A stretch of 64,000 bases of DNA from Sandaracinaceae bacterium. GTDB taxonomy: Bacteria; Myxococcota_A; Polyangia; Polyangiales; Sandaracinaceae. The stretch lies in contig JAHBWG010000030.1 of assembly GCA_019637095.1 (NCBI GenBank), positions 29,432 through 93,431 of the forward strand, given 5' to 3'. Position 1 is the first letter of the stretch; each line of letters starts with the position of its first letter. Shown piece by piece: positions 1-12,919 of this stretch. Position numbers and translations under genes: made by a program. The notes beneath the pieces were generated by a model. That model was given only the letters and a program-made list of their open reading frames with translations. It did no database searches and was not told the DNA's origin.

Positions 1-1477
1 CCCGCGCCCCCGGCTCGCCGCCGGGCTCGGCGAGGAACTGCGCGCTCGCCTTGATCGCGCCGAGCGGGTTGCGGATCTCGTGGGCGAGGCCGGCGGCCAT
101 GCCACCGAGCTCGGCGAGGCGGTCGCGCTGCCGCAGGCGCTGGTAGAGGCGCGAGTTCTCGATCGCGATGGAGGCCTGCGCCGCGAGGCCGCGCAGCAGC
201 TGGACCTCTTCGGGGCTGAACGCGTCGCGGAGGCGGTCGTCCCGGACGCAGAGCAGGCCGTACGTCTCGTCGTGCCCGCGCAGCGCGACGACGACGGAGG
301 CGTGCATCGCCTCGAGCGTGGCGATGATCTCCTCGAGCACCTTGACCTCGAGCTCCTCGCCGAGCTCGTGCGCCGCGTCGAGCTCGCGCTCGAGCTGCTC
401 GATCACCAGCTCCTCGTCGCGCCGGAGCCGATCGACGAGCGGGCGAGCGAACGCGAGCTCGAGGCGGCCGATGGGCTCGCGCCCGATGTGCGTGCCGAGC
501 TCGAACCCGCTCCCGCGCTCGTCGAGCAGGTAGATCGACGCGTCGGTCAGGCGTCGCGACCCGCCGAGCGCGCTCATCACGAGCTGGGTCATCTCGTCCA
601 TCGAGAGCGTGTGGGCGAGCTGCGCGCGGATCTCGCCGATGAGGCGCTCGAGGTCCGAGCGCTCGCGGAAGAAGAAGAGGGCGATCTGCTGCTCGAGGCG
701 CGCGCGGAGGGGATCGAACAAGAGGAACAAGACCAGCGCGGCGACGACCGAGTGGAGGAAGAAGTGGCCGGGGTCGAGGAGCACGAGGACCCAGAGGATC
801 CCGGCGAGCGAGAACGACAGCGCGGTCAGGAGCGTGAGGCGGCCGGCGAGCTCGTAGAGGTCGAGCAGCCGGTAGCGCAGGATGGACTGCGACAGGACGT
901 ACAGGAACACCAGGATCAGGATCGCGCCGACCGGCGGGATCTCGAGGCCGGCGTACGGCAGGTACTCCGCGAGCGTGAAGACGGCCGCGAGCGCGAGCAC
1001 GACGAAGAGGTAGGTGAGGCGCGCGCGCTCGAAGCGCGAGGCGGCGACGCGCGACGCGCGGAAGAGCATCACGAGCGCGGCGCCCATGAGCACGAACACG
1101 TAGGTGAAGATCAGCCCGGCGAAGGCGACTTGGTGGAAGACGGGCGTGAAGCTCGCGCCGATCATGGCGAGCGCGAGCGCGACGGTCGTGCGCTGGAGCT
1201 GGTTCGCGCGGCGCGACTCGGGTTGCAGGAACGTCCGGAAGAACTGCACCGCGCTCAGCGGCAGCAGCACGGCGCAGATCACGTTGAGGCGCTCCCAGAG
1301 TGGGCCGCCGCCCAGGAACCGCACGAGGAACGTCGAGAGGTACCAGGCGCCGACGGTCGCGCCGAAGAGCGCGAAGAACCAATGCACGCGGCGGCGTCGC
1401 GCGCGCAGCAGCACCGTCGACGCGATCGCGAAGCTGAGGACGGCCGCGAGCAGCGACGTCTGGGTACGGAGATCCAC
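1..1477 (-). CDS. Membrane GAF-domain sensor histidine kinase (3' end outside window)
   Basis: The protein starts at a GTG and runs off the left edge of the window after about 492 codons. The first ~270 residues contain roughly nine hydrophobic segments separated by short Arg-rich loops. A coiled stretch and a GAF domain follow (about residues 290-440, ending in a typical QASIAIENSRLY helix). An H-box reading AGLAHEIRNPLGAIK near residue 465 carries the phospho-accepting His. The ATPase domain must lie beyond the window. A membrane-bound sensor that signals by autophosphorylation is inferred; the ligand is unknown. GGAGG lies 4 nt before the GTG, and a TAGCTT hexamer lies 9 nt before it, so a very short leader is likely. 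The gene sits behind the sigma-54 activator/lipoprotein pair on the same strand and could signal to it, but this is not shown. Confidence 0.88.
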   Translation of the reverse strand, partial: MDLRTQTSLLAAVLSFAIASTVLLRARRRRVHWFFALFGATVGAWYLSTFLVRFLGGGPLWERLNVICAVLLPLSAVQFFRTFLQPESRRANQLQRTTVALALAMIGASFTPVFHQVAFAGLIFTYVFVLMGAALVMLFRASRVAASRFERARLTYLFVVLALAAVFTLAEYLPYAGLEIPPVGAILILVFLYVLSQSILRYRLLDLYELAGRLTLLTALSFSLAGILWVLVLLDPGHFFLHSVVAALVLFLLFDPLRARLEQQIALFFFRERSDLERLIGEIRAQLAHTLSMDEMTQLVMSALGGSRRLTDASIYLLDERGSGFELGTHIGREPIGRLELAFARPLVDRLRRDEELVIEQLERELDAAHELGEELEVKVLEEIIATLEAMHASVVVALRGHDETYGLLCVRDDRLRDAFSPEEVQLLRGLAAQASIAIENSRLYQRLRQRDRLAELGGMAAGLAHEIRNPLGAIKASAQFLAEPGGEPGAR

Positions 1478-1486
1478 GCGACCTCC

Positions 1487-1492
1487 AAGCTA
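1487..1492 (-). promoter_or_regulatory. Putative -10 element (TAGCTT) 9 nt before the kinase start
   Basis: Read on the minus strand, TAGCTT is separated from the GTG at 1477 by only 9 nt. It fits the short-leader pattern seen at several other genes here. No convincing -35 was found. Confidence 0.35.
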
Positions 1493-1575
1493 GAGCGCCG
1501 GGCCGGTCGAAACCACCGGAATTCTCGGGCGGAACCCGCTCCCGAGCGACGCCGCGGCGCCGCGAGGGGCGCCGC

Positions 1576-2111
1576 TCAGGGGAGCGCGGGCATCTCGGTC
1601 CGGCACTGCTCGCGCGGCTGCGTGCTCGGCTGTGGCGACGGATCGGCCGCGAGGGTGTTGCCGTCGCGGACGCGGCCGTGGCCGTCCGACGCCGCGCGGA
1701 CCTTGCACGCCTCGGTGCTCGGCTGCGGCGACGGGTCGCCCCACCGCACCGGGACCGCGAGGCCCACGCTGAGGAGGTACGACTCGCGCAGGCGGCGGCT
1801 CTCCTCGGCGCGGCCGGACGACGCGAGCTCGTCCTCGACGTCCGCGATCTCGTCGGTGCAGATCGGCGCGCCGCTCGCGTCGATGGCCACGACGAGGCTC
1901 TGCCCGACGAGGCGGAACTCGACGTCCTCGGGCAGTCGGTCGCGGCACGAGCGCGGCGCGCTCTGCCACGCGTCCGACTCGAACTCCTCGAGCGGCTGCG
2001 TGCCCTCCGGCACCACCGCCACGCCGTCGTGCTCGTGGTCGACCGGCGCCCCGATGCAGCCGGTGCTCGCCGCGAGCGCGGCGAGGCAAAGAACCCTGAT
2101 CATCCCGTTCG

Positions 2112-2115
<4 letters not shown>
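1576..2115 (-). CDS. Predicted lipoprotein coupled to sigma-54 activator
   Basis: This 179-residue protein begins MTNGMIRVLCLAALAASTGC, a short signal peptide ending in a lipobox (ASTGC), so it should be lipidated and exported. The mature part is hydrophilic and acidic and has a few Cys residues. Near the C-terminus the segment DPSPQPST occurs twice, about 25 residues apart, each followed by a Cys. No known domain is recognised. Its ATG overlaps the TGA of the large regulator upstream (ATGA), so the two are translationally coupled. An envelope protein made together with its regulator could be a sensory partner or a target, but that is inference only. Confidence 0.8.
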
Positions 2116-6011
<3,896 letters not shown>

Positions 6012-6112
6012 GCGGGGGGCCTCGAGCGCGTGCGCGTCCGCACGGCTCTGTGGTGGCGCAGCGTAGGGGGTGCCCGCCGCGCGTTCAAGCAGCCCCCGGA
6101 GCCCCGCATCGT

Positions 6113-6174
6113 AGAGATGCCGCATCTCCATCATCCCCGCGCGCACGGAGTGCACGATTCGTTCCCGGGGAACG
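6113..6174. promoter_or_regulatory. Two inverted repeats upstream of the giant sigma-54 activator
   Basis: GAGATG-CCG-CATCTC (6114-6128) and CGTTCCC-G-GGGAACG (6160-6174) are both perfect inverted repeats in the 269-bp gap between the two sigma-54 activators. They could be binding sites for an activator or repressor. No clear sigma-54 or sigma-70 promoter was found beside them. Confidence 0.35.
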
Positions 6175-6280
6175 CGCCCGTGGATCGAGGGGGCGTGTGC
6201 GGGATCTTACGGGGCGGCGGCGACCCGTCCGGCCGCCGCCGTGCGTCGCCTGACGGCCGTGCGTTTCCGCAGGCGAGCCG

Positions 6281-7687
6281 TCACGAGCGATAGTCGTCGA
6301 TGTCGATCGCGTATCGCTTGAGCCAACGGTGGACCTGCATGCGCTCCTTGCCGAGCTCGCGCCCGACCGCGGCGATGTTGCCCCGATGCCGGATCAGCAT
6401 CTCGCGGAGCTCCCCCTCGGTCGGCGGCCCGCCCCGCCCGACGTGCATCGGCGGCGGCGGGACCGACGCCGTCCGGCGTGCCCCGCTGGCGCCGTGGCCG
6501 GTGAGCGCCTGGCGCACCGACTCGGGGAGGTCGCCGAGGTCGAGCTCGGCGCGCCCCTCGGAGAGCGCGACCGAGAGCTTCACGGCGCTCTCGAGCTCGC
6601 GCACGTTGTAGGGCCAGCGATAGTGCGCGAGGCCGACCATGTACGGGAGCGAGACGGTGGCGTCTGCGCGGCCCGCCCGCGCGAGGAAGGACCGCGTGAG
6701 CGGGTAGAGGTCCTCGCGCCGCTCGCGCAGCGGAGGCAGCCGCGCGGTGAACTCGCGCAGACGCGCGAAGAGATCGCCGCGGAAGGTCCCCCGCGCGACC
6801 AGCTCCTCGAGGTCGCGGTGCGTCGCGCACACCACGCGGACGTCGGCGTCCTCGGGGGTCGTCGCGCCGATCGGCAGGACCTTGCGCTCCTGCAGGACGC
6901 GGAGCAACTTGGCTTGCGCTTCGAGCGGCATGTCGCCGATCTCGTCGAGGAACAGCGTCCCGCGGTGCGCGGCCTTGACGAGCCCGACCTTGTCGCTCAC
7001 CGCGCCGGTGAACGCGCCCTTGCGGTAGCCGAAGAGCTCGCTCTCGATGAGGTTCGCGGGGAGCGCCGCGCAGTTGATCGCCTGGAACGGCCCTTCGCGC
7101 TCGGACGCGGAGTGCACCGTGCGCGCGACGAGCTCCTTGCCGGTCCCGCTCTCGCCGGTGACGATGACGGACAGCTGCGTCTTGGCGACCTTCGCGACCC
7201 GGTCCAGGAGCTGATCGATCTGGAAGCCGCCGATCAGCGGGCAGCCCGTGATCCCGTGGCGGATCGGGCGCGCGGACTCGACGACCGTTCCGTCGATGCG
7301 GTAGGCGCCGTACCCGTAGACCCCGTGGTCGGCGAAGCGCAGCAGCGTGTCGCCGACGCGGATCACGTCGTGCGGCTCGAGGGCGGCCGCGGCGACGCGG
7401 GCGCCGTTGACGAGCACGCCGTTGGTCGAGCCGTTGTCGACGATCCAGCAGCCGTCGGGGCGGCGCTCGACGCGGCCGTGGTAGCGGCTCACCGCGGCCT
7501 CGGGGATGCACAAGACGTTGTCGGGCTCGCGGCCGAACGTGGTGACGGGCGACGCGAACGGGACGGCGGACGGAAGCTGCCGGTGCAGGCGCGAGTAGAT
7601 CAGCACCATCCCCGGCGTCGGGTCCTTCGTCGCCTCGATGGCCGGGATGGCCTCGATCGAGGCGGTCGTCCATCCTTCGTTGCTCAT
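6281..7687 (-). CDS. FHA-domain sigma-54-dependent transcriptional activator
   Basis: This 468-residue protein has an FHA domain at about residues 35-110, with the motifs FGREPDN, SRYHGRV and NGSTNGVLVNG, which bind phosphothreonine. The sigma-54 AAA+ ATPase carries GESGTGKE near residue 178, GAFTGA near 225 and LFLDEIGD, and the C-terminal helix-turn-helix includes IAAVGRELGKERMQVHRWLK. FHA-type activators are typical of myxobacteria and are switched on by Ser/Thr kinases. The start at 7687 was chosen because the FHA fold begins ~35 residues later; the open frame upstream is low-complexity. TACCCT lies 15 nt before the start, a possible -10. It lies in the same orientation as the giant activator but 269 bp away. 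Confidence 0.92.
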   Translation of the reverse strand: MSNEGWTTASIEAIPAIEATKDPTPGMVLIYSRLHRQLPSAVPFASPVTTFGREPDNVLCIPEAAVSRYHGRVERRPDGCWIVDNGSTNGVLVNGARVAAAALEPHDVIRVGDTLLRFADHGVYGYGAYRIDGTVVESARPIRHGITGCPLIGGFQIDQLLDRVAKVAKTQLSVIVTGESGTGKELVARTVHSASEREGPFQAINCAALPANLIESELFGYRKGAFTGAVSDKVGLVKAAHRGTLFLDEIGDMPLEAQAKLLRVLQERKVLPIGATTPEDADVRVVCATHRDLEELVARGTFRGDLFARLREFTARLPPLRERREDLYPLTRSFLARAGRADATVSLPYMVGLAHYRWPYNVRELESAVKLSVALSEGRAELDLGDLPESVRQALTGHGASGARRTASVPPPPMHVGRGGPPTEGELREMLIRHRGNIAAVGRELGKERMQVHRWLKRYAIDIDDYRS

Positions 7688-7751
7688 CGCCGGGCGCCCG
7701 TGAGGGTAGCAGCTTCGCGCGCCCAGGTGCGCACCGGCGTCACGCGGAGGG

Positions 7752-7757
7752 CATACT
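7752..7757 (+). promoter_or_regulatory. Putative -10 element (CATACT) 6 nt before a GTG start
   Basis: CATACT is followed by 6 nt and then the GTG of the lipoprotein gene. With a normal -10 to +1 distance, transcription would start at the start codon itself, giving a leaderless message. Confidence 0.4.
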
Positions 7758-7763
7758 GCGGTC

Positions 7764-8390
7764 GTGATCGGCCGACCCGCGCTCCGGGTGGCGTGCACGC
7801 TCTGGCTCGCCGCGTGCGCCGGCGGCGCCCGCGCGCCCGCGCCGCGCGCCCCCGAGCCGTCGCGCCCTGCGCGCGTGACGCGTGCCGAGCGCGCGCCGGA
7901 GGCGCCGCGGGCGCTCGCGCCGCTCGACGGTGCGCCCGCCGCGGTCGAGGCGCTCGAGGACGGGCCTCGCACGCTCCACCTCGTCCTCGAGGCGGGGCGC
8001 TGTTACCGCGTGCTCGCCGAGGCGGTCGGGGCGATCTCCGTCGAGCTCGTCGACGAGCACGCCCACCCGCTCGCGGACGGCGCGGGGGGCCGCGTCGTCC
8101 TCGACGGCGTCTGCCCGCGCTGGTCCGGCTCGTTCGAGCTGCGGGTGCGGGTCGAGGGGGCGCCCGCGCGCGTCGCGCTCTACGAGGAGGAGCTCACTGC
8201 GTCGCGGTCGTCCTCGTCGCCCAAGAGCTCCTCGACGACGCGGTGGAGCTCGGCGAGCTCGAACGGTTTGGTGAGCAGCGCGTCGGCGACGCCGTCGTCG
8301 AGCTGCACGTCCGCCGAGCCCGTCATCACGAGGGCCCGATCGATGGCGTCGCGCTCGCGGAGCACGCGGAGCAGCGCGTCACCGCGGTGA
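7764..8390 (+). CDS. Predicted lipoprotein with 3' end overlapping a convergent kinase gene
   Basis: The protein begins VIGRPALRVACTLWLAAC, a signal peptide with a lipobox, followed by an Ala/Pro-rich linker. Residues ~65-140 look like a folded beta-rich domain (RCYRVLAEAVGAISVELVDE, then SFELRVRVEG). No family is recognised. The reading frame continues to 8390, but everything after about 8195 is Ser/Thr/Arg-rich and antisense to the conserved end of the hybrid kinase. The true protein may therefore end near 8190, with the rest being read-through or the result of a base error. The start is a GTG without a ribosome binding site but with CATACT 6 nt upstream. Confidence 0.6.
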   Translation: MIGRPALRVACTLWLAACAGGARAPAPRAPEPSRPARVTRAERAPEAPRALAPLDGAPAAVEALEDGPRTLHLVLEAGRCYRVLAEAVGAISVELVDEHAHPLADGAGGRVVLDGVCPRWSGSFELRVRVEGAPARVALYEEELTASRSSSSPKSSSTTRWSSASSNGLVSSASATPSSSCTSAEPVITRARSMASRSRSTRSSASPR

Positions 8391-9640
8391 TCGCCGAGTC
8401 CGAGGTCCACGATCGCGAGGTCGAAGCGCCGCTGCTCCGCGCGCTCGAGCGCGGCCGCCGGCGAGGTCGCGACCTCGACGAACGCGCCGTGCAGCTCGAG
8501 CGCCGTGCGCACCAGCGCGCCGATCGCGGCGTCGTCGTCCACGACGAGGATGGCGCGGTAGGCGAGCGGCGGCCGCTCGCGCACCCCGCTCGAGCGCGGG
8601 CCCGCCCCGACGATGCGCGGCGGGCGCATGCTCATCGGCGCGCGGCCGACGAGGGGCAGCGCGACCTCGAAGCGGGTCCCTCGACCGGGCTGGCTCCGCA
8701 CCTCCACCCGGCCGCCCGCCTCGTGGACCGTGTCGCGGACCATCGCGAGGCCCAGCCCCGTCCCGGCGTCCTTCGTCGTGAAGTACCGGTCGAAGGCGCG
8801 CTCGAGGGTCTCGCGGCTCATCCCGGGGCCGTCGTCCTCGATGACGAGGACGAAGCGCTCCCCGTCGCGGTGCATCCCGACCGCGATGGTGCCGCCCGGC
8901 TCGAGCGCTTCGACCGCGTTGCGCACGAGGTTGCCGACCACGAGCCGGAGCGCGGCGGGTGGGGGGGCGCCCAAGAGCTGTTCGGGCAGCTCGGTCGAGA
9001 GCGTCAGGCCGCGGGCCTCGACCTCCGGGCGCAGCGTCTCGAGCACCTCGCGGACCACGGCGGCGCTGTCCGTCGGCTCGGGCGCGCCGGGCGCGATGGT
9101 CCCGGGCGTCGCGTCGCGCATGGTGCGCAGCAGACCGCGCGCGCTCTCGAGGGCCTCGCGGGCGCTGCGCTGGACGACCTCGAGCGCGTGCCGGGTCCGG
9201 TCGGGGAGGGGCGCGCTCGTGGAGGCCATGCGCGTCCAACCGGCGATCGCGGTCAGCGAGTTGGCGACCTCGTGCGTGACGCCAGCCGCGTGATCCGCGG
9301 CGGCCGCCCTCCGTACGAGCGTCGCCGGGTCGACGCGCGGCGCGTACAGCACCGCGATCCCGTCACGCTCCGGCCAGGCCATGAGGCGGCCGGTCGCGGT
9401 CTCCCCGCCCTCGCCGTCGAGCTCGATCGCCGCGGGCGCGCCCCGGCGCGGGTCCTCGAGGACCTCCGAGATCCAGGACGCCTCGCAGCCAGCGAGGGCG
9501 GCGAGCCGCTCTTCGAGCGTGCCCTCGCCCGGCAACGCGCCAGCGACCACCTCCACGGTTCCGTCCGCGGCCGCACGCACGAGCGTCAACGAGAGCTCGT
9601 TGGCGATCCAGGTGACGAGTTCGGGTGAGCTTGGAACCAT
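8180..9640 (-). CDS. Hybrid histidine kinase with C-terminal receiver domain
   Basis: This 486-residue soluble protein has a ~110-residue N-terminal region of unknown type. The H-box GVTHEVANSLTAIAGW (His near residue 120) is followed by a HATPase_c domain with N-box NLVRNAVEAL, DDGPGMS, FDRYFTTKD and GTGLGLAMV. The C-terminal receiver domain has VVDDDAA, the phospho-accepting Asp in AIVDLGLGD near residue 410, and the conserved Lys in LLTKPF. There are no membrane segments. The ATG at 9640 was preferred over 9667 because the promoter TTGAGC-N17-TATCCT places the transcript start between them. It is divergent from mtnA. The last 211 bp overlap the 3' end of the lipoprotein frame on the other strand. 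Confidence 0.9.
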   Translation of the reverse strand: MVPSSPELVTWIANELSLTLVRAAADGTVEVVAGALPGEGTLEERLAALAGCEASWISEVLEDPRRGAPAAIELDGEGGETATGRLMAWPERDGIAVLYAPRVDPATLVRRAAAADHAAGVTHEVANSLTAIAGWTRMASTSAPLPDRTRHALEVVQRSAREALESARGLLRTMRDATPGTIAPGAPEPTDSAAVVREVLETLRPEVEARGLTLSTELPEQLLGAPPPAALRLVVGNLVRNAVEALEPGGTIAVGMHRDGERFVLVIEDDGPGMSRETLERAFDRYFTTKDAGTGLGLAMVRDTVHEAGGRVEVRSQPGRGTRFEVALPLVGRAPMSMRPPRIVGAGPRSSGVRERPPLAYRAILVVDDDAAIGALVRTALELHGAFVEVATSPAAALERAEQRRFDLAIVDLGLGDHRGDALLRVLRERDAIDRALVMTGSADVQLDDGVADALLTKPFELAELHRVVEELLGDEDDRDAVSSSS

Positions 9641-9654
9641 TCGATGCCGCGCGA

Positions 9655-9683
9655 AGGATATCCGCACCTGCGGAGCGGCTCAA
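9655..9683 (-). promoter_or_regulatory. Sigma-70 type promoter TTGAGC-N17-TATCCT for the hybrid kinase
   Basis: On the minus strand TTGAGC (9678-9683) is separated by 17 nt from TATCCT (9655-9660). The ATG lies 14 nt further on, leaving a leader of about 7 nt with no Shine-Dalgarno. Confidence 0.5.
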
Positions 9684-9714
9684 GCGCTGCGAAGCGCGCT
9701 CCGACCCGCTCGGC

Positions 9715-9720
9715 TAGAGT
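9715..9720 (+). promoter_or_regulatory. Putative -10 element (TAGAGT) 6 nt before mtnA
   Basis: TAGAGT is followed by CCGCGC and then the ATG of mtnA, with no ribosome binding site between. This fits a leaderless mRNA. No clear -35 was found. Confidence 0.4.
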
Positions 9721-9726
9721 CCGCGC

Positions 9727-10812
9727 ATGTCGAGACCCGAGCTCTCTCGCGCCCCGCTGAGCGGCGCGTCGCAAGGCTTCTTCGCGCTCGAGCTCGAGCC
9801 CGAGACCTTCGAGGTCGTCATGCTCGACCAGCGCCGGCTGCCGACCGAGGTCGTCTACCACCGCTACCGGCGCCCGGACGAGATCGCCGAGGCGATCCGC
9901 GCGATGGTGGTCCGAGGCGCGCCCGCGATCGGCATCGCGGCGGCCTACGCGCTCGCGCAGGTCGCGCGCGATCAGGGCGGCGACGCCGCCAGCTTCCTGG
10001 TCGCGAACGGCGCGGCGGGCCGTGTGCTCGAGCGGACGCGGCCGACCGCGATCAACCTCGCGTGGGCGATCGCCCGGATGAGCCGGCGGGCGGCCGAAGT
10101 GGCGCGCGAGCCGCCCGCGGTCCGTGCGGGCGCGATGCGCGAGGAGGCCGAGGCGATCCATCGCGAGGACGTCGCGGCGTGCCGGGCGATGGGCGCGCTC
10201 GGGGCGGCCGACGTCCCCGAGGGGGCCACGATCCTCACGCACTGCAACGCGGGCGCGCTCGCGACGGGCGGCTACGGGACCGCGCTCGGGGTCGTGCGCG
10301 CCGCGCACGAGGCGAAGAAGCGGGTCCGCGTGCTCGCGTCCGAGACGCGCCCCTACCTCCAGGGGGCGCGGCTCACCGCGTGGGAGCTCCACGCCGACGG
10401 GATCCCGGTCGAGGTGATCACGGACGGGATGTCCGGCGCGCTCTTCGCCGCGGGCGAGATCGACTTCGTCGTCGTCGGCTCGGACCGAATCTGCGCGAAC
10501 GGGGATGTGGCGAACAAGATCGGGACGTTCACCCACGCGGTGCTCGCCCACGTCCACGACGTCCCGTTCACCGTCGCCGCGCCGTGGAGCACGGTCGACC
10601 TCGCCTGCGCCTCCGGCGCGGACGTGCCGATCGAGGAGCGCTCGCGCGACGAGGTGGCGCGGATCGGCGAGCACGTCATCGTCGCCGACGGCATCGGCTG
10701 CCGTCACCCCGCGTTCGACGTCACGCCCGCGCGCTACGTGCGCGCCGTCTACACGGAGCGCGGTCGCTTCGGGCCGAGCGCGGGTGAGGGGCCGCGGAGC
10801 CTGCTCGCGTGA
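9727..10812 (+). CDS. mtnA: S-methyl-5-thioribose-1-phosphate isomerase
   Basis: The enzyme converts 5-methylthioribose 1-phosphate to methylthioribulose 1-phosphate in the methionine salvage pathway. The 361-residue length and motifs match the family: [44 protein letters not shown] with the catalytic Cys near residue 173, [16 protein letters not shown], and [17 protein letters not shown] with the catalytic Asp near residue 248. Its TGA overlaps the GTG of the following dipeptidase gene (GTGA), so the two form an operon. The gene is divergent from the hybrid kinase with 86 bp between the starts. Confidence 0.96.
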   Translation: MSRPELSRAPLSGASQGFFALELEPETFEVVMLDQRRLPTEVVYHRYRRPDEIAEAIRAMVVRGAPAIGIAAAYALAQVARDQGGDAASFLVANGAAGRVLERTRPTAINLAWAIARMSRRAAEVAREPPAVRAGAMREEAEAIHREDVAACRAMGALGAADVPEGATILTHCNAGALATGGYGTALGVVRAAHEAKKRVRVLASETRPYLQGARLTAWELHADGIPVEVITDGMSGALFAAGEIDFVVVGSDRICANGDVANKIGTFTHAVLAHVHDVPFTVAAPWSTVDLACASGADVPIEERSRDEVARIGEHVIVADGIGCRHPAFDVTPARYVRAVYTERGRFGPSAGEGPRSLLA

Positions 10813-12098
10813 GACCGTCGGGCGGCCGCGCGTGGCTCGCGATGGCGCTGTGGACCGTCGGGTTCACCGCGTGCGGAGAGCCGCCGGCCGGCGCGCCGCC
10901 GCCCGCCGCGCCCATCGCGGCGGGCGAAGCGCCGGTCGAGCGCTCCCCCGCGGAGCCCGCGCCGAGCGCGGTTCCGGCCGGATCGCCCGCGGCGCCCGTC
11001 GAGCCGGTGCTGCTCGCGATCGACACGCACGTCGACACGACGCAGCGGATGCTCGACGAAGGCGACGACCTCGCGCAGGAGCTGCCGAACGGGCACCTGG
11101 ACCTGCCGCGGATGCGCAGGGGCGGCCTGCACGGCGCGTTCTTCAGCATCTGGGTCGACCCGCGGGAGCACGAGGGGGAGGCGGCCTGGGCGCGGGCGCT
11201 CGCGCTGATCGGCGCGGTCGAGGCGCTCGCGGCGCGCCACCCGGCCGAGGTCGCGATCGCGCGCACCGGGGACGAGGTGCGCGCGGCGCAGGCGTCGGGC
11301 CGCGTCGCGCTCCTGATGGGCATCGAGGGGGCACACGCGTTCGGCGCGCCGGCCCGAGACGAGGTGCTCTTCGAGCGCCTGCGCGAGGCGCACGCGCGCG
11401 GCGTCCGATACCTCACGATCACCTGGTCGAACGACAACCGCTTCGGCCACTCGTCGAGCGGGCGCGCGCCCTCGCGTGGGCTCACGCCGCTCGGGCGACG
11501 ACTGATCCGGGAGCTCCACGCGCTCGGCGTCATCGTCGACGTCTCGCACGTCTCCGACCGGACCTTCTGGGACATCGCGGCGATCGCCGAGCGCCCCCTC
11601 CTCGCCTCTCACTCCTCGTGCCGCGCGCTCTCGGCGCACCCGCGCAACGTCACGGACCCGATGATCCGCGCGATCGCCGAGGGTGGCGGCGCCGTGTGCA
11701 TCAACTTCTATACGCGATTCATCGACGCGGAGTACGCGGCGCGCCGCACGGCGCTCGAGTCGAGCCACCGCGCGCGGTTCGCGCAGCTGCGGCGCGAGCA
11801 CGAGCGCTGGGATCGCAGCGAGCCGCAGAACGCCCTCGCGCGCGCGCTCGGCGGCGAGGCGCTCGGGGTGCCCACGCTCGAGACCCTCGGCGCGCACTTC
11901 GCGCACGCGGCTGCGATCGGCGGCCCCGGCGCGGTCTGCCTCGGCTCGGACTTCGACGGCGTCGGCGAGCTGCCGCTCGGGCTCGAGGACGTCGCGCGGC
12001 TCGGCGCGTTGCGCGCCGAGCTCGAGCGGCGCGGGCTGCCGCTCGGGCCGATCCTCGGCGAGAACGTGCTGCGGGTGCTCGACGCGCAGCGCGAGTGA
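10809..12098 (+). CDS. Membrane dipeptidase family (M19) lipoprotein
   Basis: This 429-residue zinc dipeptidase-like protein begins with a short hydrophobic segment ending in FTAC, a likely lipobox, followed by ~45 residues of Ala/Pro/Glu linker. The catalytic domain shows the M19 signatures: the metal-binding IDTHVDT, a Glu in MGIEGAHAF, the two His of VDVSHVSD and [10 protein letters not shown], and GSDFDG near the C-terminus. M19 enzymes cleave dipeptides and some beta-lactams. A periplasmic or outer-membrane location is inferred from the signal. The GTG start overlaps the mtnA stop. Confidence 0.92.
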   Translation: MRPSGGRAWLAMALWTVGFTACGEPPAGAPPPAAPIAAGEAPVERSPAEPAPSAVPAGSPAAPVEPVLLAIDTHVDTTQRMLDEGDDLAQELPNGHLDLPRMRRGGLHGAFFSIWVDPREHEGEAAWARALALIGAVEALAARHPAEVAIARTGDEVRAAQASGRVALLMGIEGAHAFGAPARDEVLFERLREAHARGVRYLTITWSNDNRFGHSSSGRAPSRGLTPLGRRLIRELHALGVIVDVSHVSDRTFWDIAAIAERPLLASHSSCRALSAHPRNVTDPMIRAIAEGGGAVCINFYTRFIDAEYAARRTALESSHRARFAQLRREHERWDRSEPQNALARALGGEALGVPTLETLGAHFAHAAAIGGPGAVCLGSDFDGVGELPLGLEDVARLGALRAELERRGLPLGPILGENVLRVLDAQRE

Positions 12099-12104
12099 AC
12101 GGGC

Positions 12105-12132
12105 TCGACCTCCACGGCGCGTTGTCTATACT
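12105..12132 (+). promoter_or_regulatory. Promoter TCGACC-N16-TATACT before the SCP2-like gene
   Basis: TATACT (12127-12132) is a good -10, and TCGACC 16 nt upstream matches four of six -35 positions. The ATG follows 9 nt after the -10 with no ribosome binding site. Confidence 0.45.
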
Positions 12133-12141
12133 CGCGCCGCC

Positions 12142-12783
12142 ATGAACACCGACCCCGTCGCCTTCGTCCGTGATGACTTCGTCCGCCTCTTCAACACCGG
12201 GGTCGCCGCCTACAAGGCCCGCGGGGAGGGCGGCGACGAGAAGGCGAAGGCCCGCTACGCGGACATCGCGTCCGCGCGCGGCAAGGTGCTCGTCCGGTTC
12301 GAGGGAGACGGCGGCGGGACGCTCTGGCTCTCGGTGAAGGACGGCGTGATGACGCTGCACGACGCGGAGCCCGCGGAGCTGCCTGCGCGGCTCGCGATCG
12401 CCGCGCCGGCGGACGCCGCGCGGGCGGGCCTCGAGGAGCTCGCCGAGCACTTCGACGAGGAGAAGGCCGCGCGCCGCTTCGCGCGCGCCGCGTCCGGCGA
12501 GGTCGAGAAGGTGCTCGAGGGGCATCAGCTCCGCTTCCACGTGACGTTCACCGACCTGCCCGCGGATCCCGACGAGGTGACGCTGCGCATCGCGATCGGG
12601 GCAGCCGAGCCGCCGGAGCAGCCGACGTTCAGCGCCACGGTGAGCTGGGACGACATCGAGGACGTGCGCGCCGGGGAGCTCACCGCGCAGCAGCTGTTCG
12701 GGCGGCTGCGCATCGCGGGCGACGCGACGCAGGCGATGGCGCTCGGCATGACGCTCATGCAGCGCCGCCAGCAGGCGCGCTGA
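12142..12783 (+). CDS. SCP2-like sterol/lipid-binding domain protein
   Basis: This 213-residue cytoplasmic protein has no signal or membrane segment. The pattern VLVRFEGDGGGTLWLSVKDGVMTL, a second similar beta-rich half, and the C-terminal QQLFGRLRIAGDATQAMALGM are typical of SCP2 sterol-carrier domains, which bind lipids or acyl-CoA in a hydrophobic pocket. The C-terminal GRLRIxGDxxQAM motif is the strongest sign. The exact ligand cannot be inferred. It is transcribed alone, with its own promoter and a hairpin after the stop. Confidence 0.75.
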   Translation: MNTDPVAFVRDDFVRLFNTGVAAYKARGEGGDEKAKARYADIASARGKVLVRFEGDGGGTLWLSVKDGVMTLHDAEPAELPARLAIAAPADAARAGLEELAEHFDEEKAARRFARAASGEVEKVLEGHQLRFHVTFTDLPADPDEVTLRIAIGAAEPPEQPTFSATVSWDDIEDVRAGELTAQQLFGRLRIAGDATQAMALGMTLMQRRQQAR

Positions 12784-12790
12784 GTTCGCT

Positions 12791-12813
12791 GGAGGGGTCG
12801 TTCCAACCCCTCC
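12791..12813 (+). terminator. Hairpin after the SCP2-like gene (no U-tract)
   Basis: GGAGGGGT (12791-12798) pairs perfectly with ACCCCTCC (12806-12813) around a 7-nt loop, 10 nt after the stop codon. It is followed by C-rich sequence rather than a T-run, so it is a weak or non-canonical terminator. Confidence 0.5.
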
Positions 12814-12919
12814 CCCCAACGCGCCAAAGCCGCGATGGGGCTGGCCTCGATCCACCCGTGCTCCGAAAAGTCGGGCACGTCGCGGTGGGCGCGAGCCAAG
12901 CGCGGGCGACGGCCGTAGA

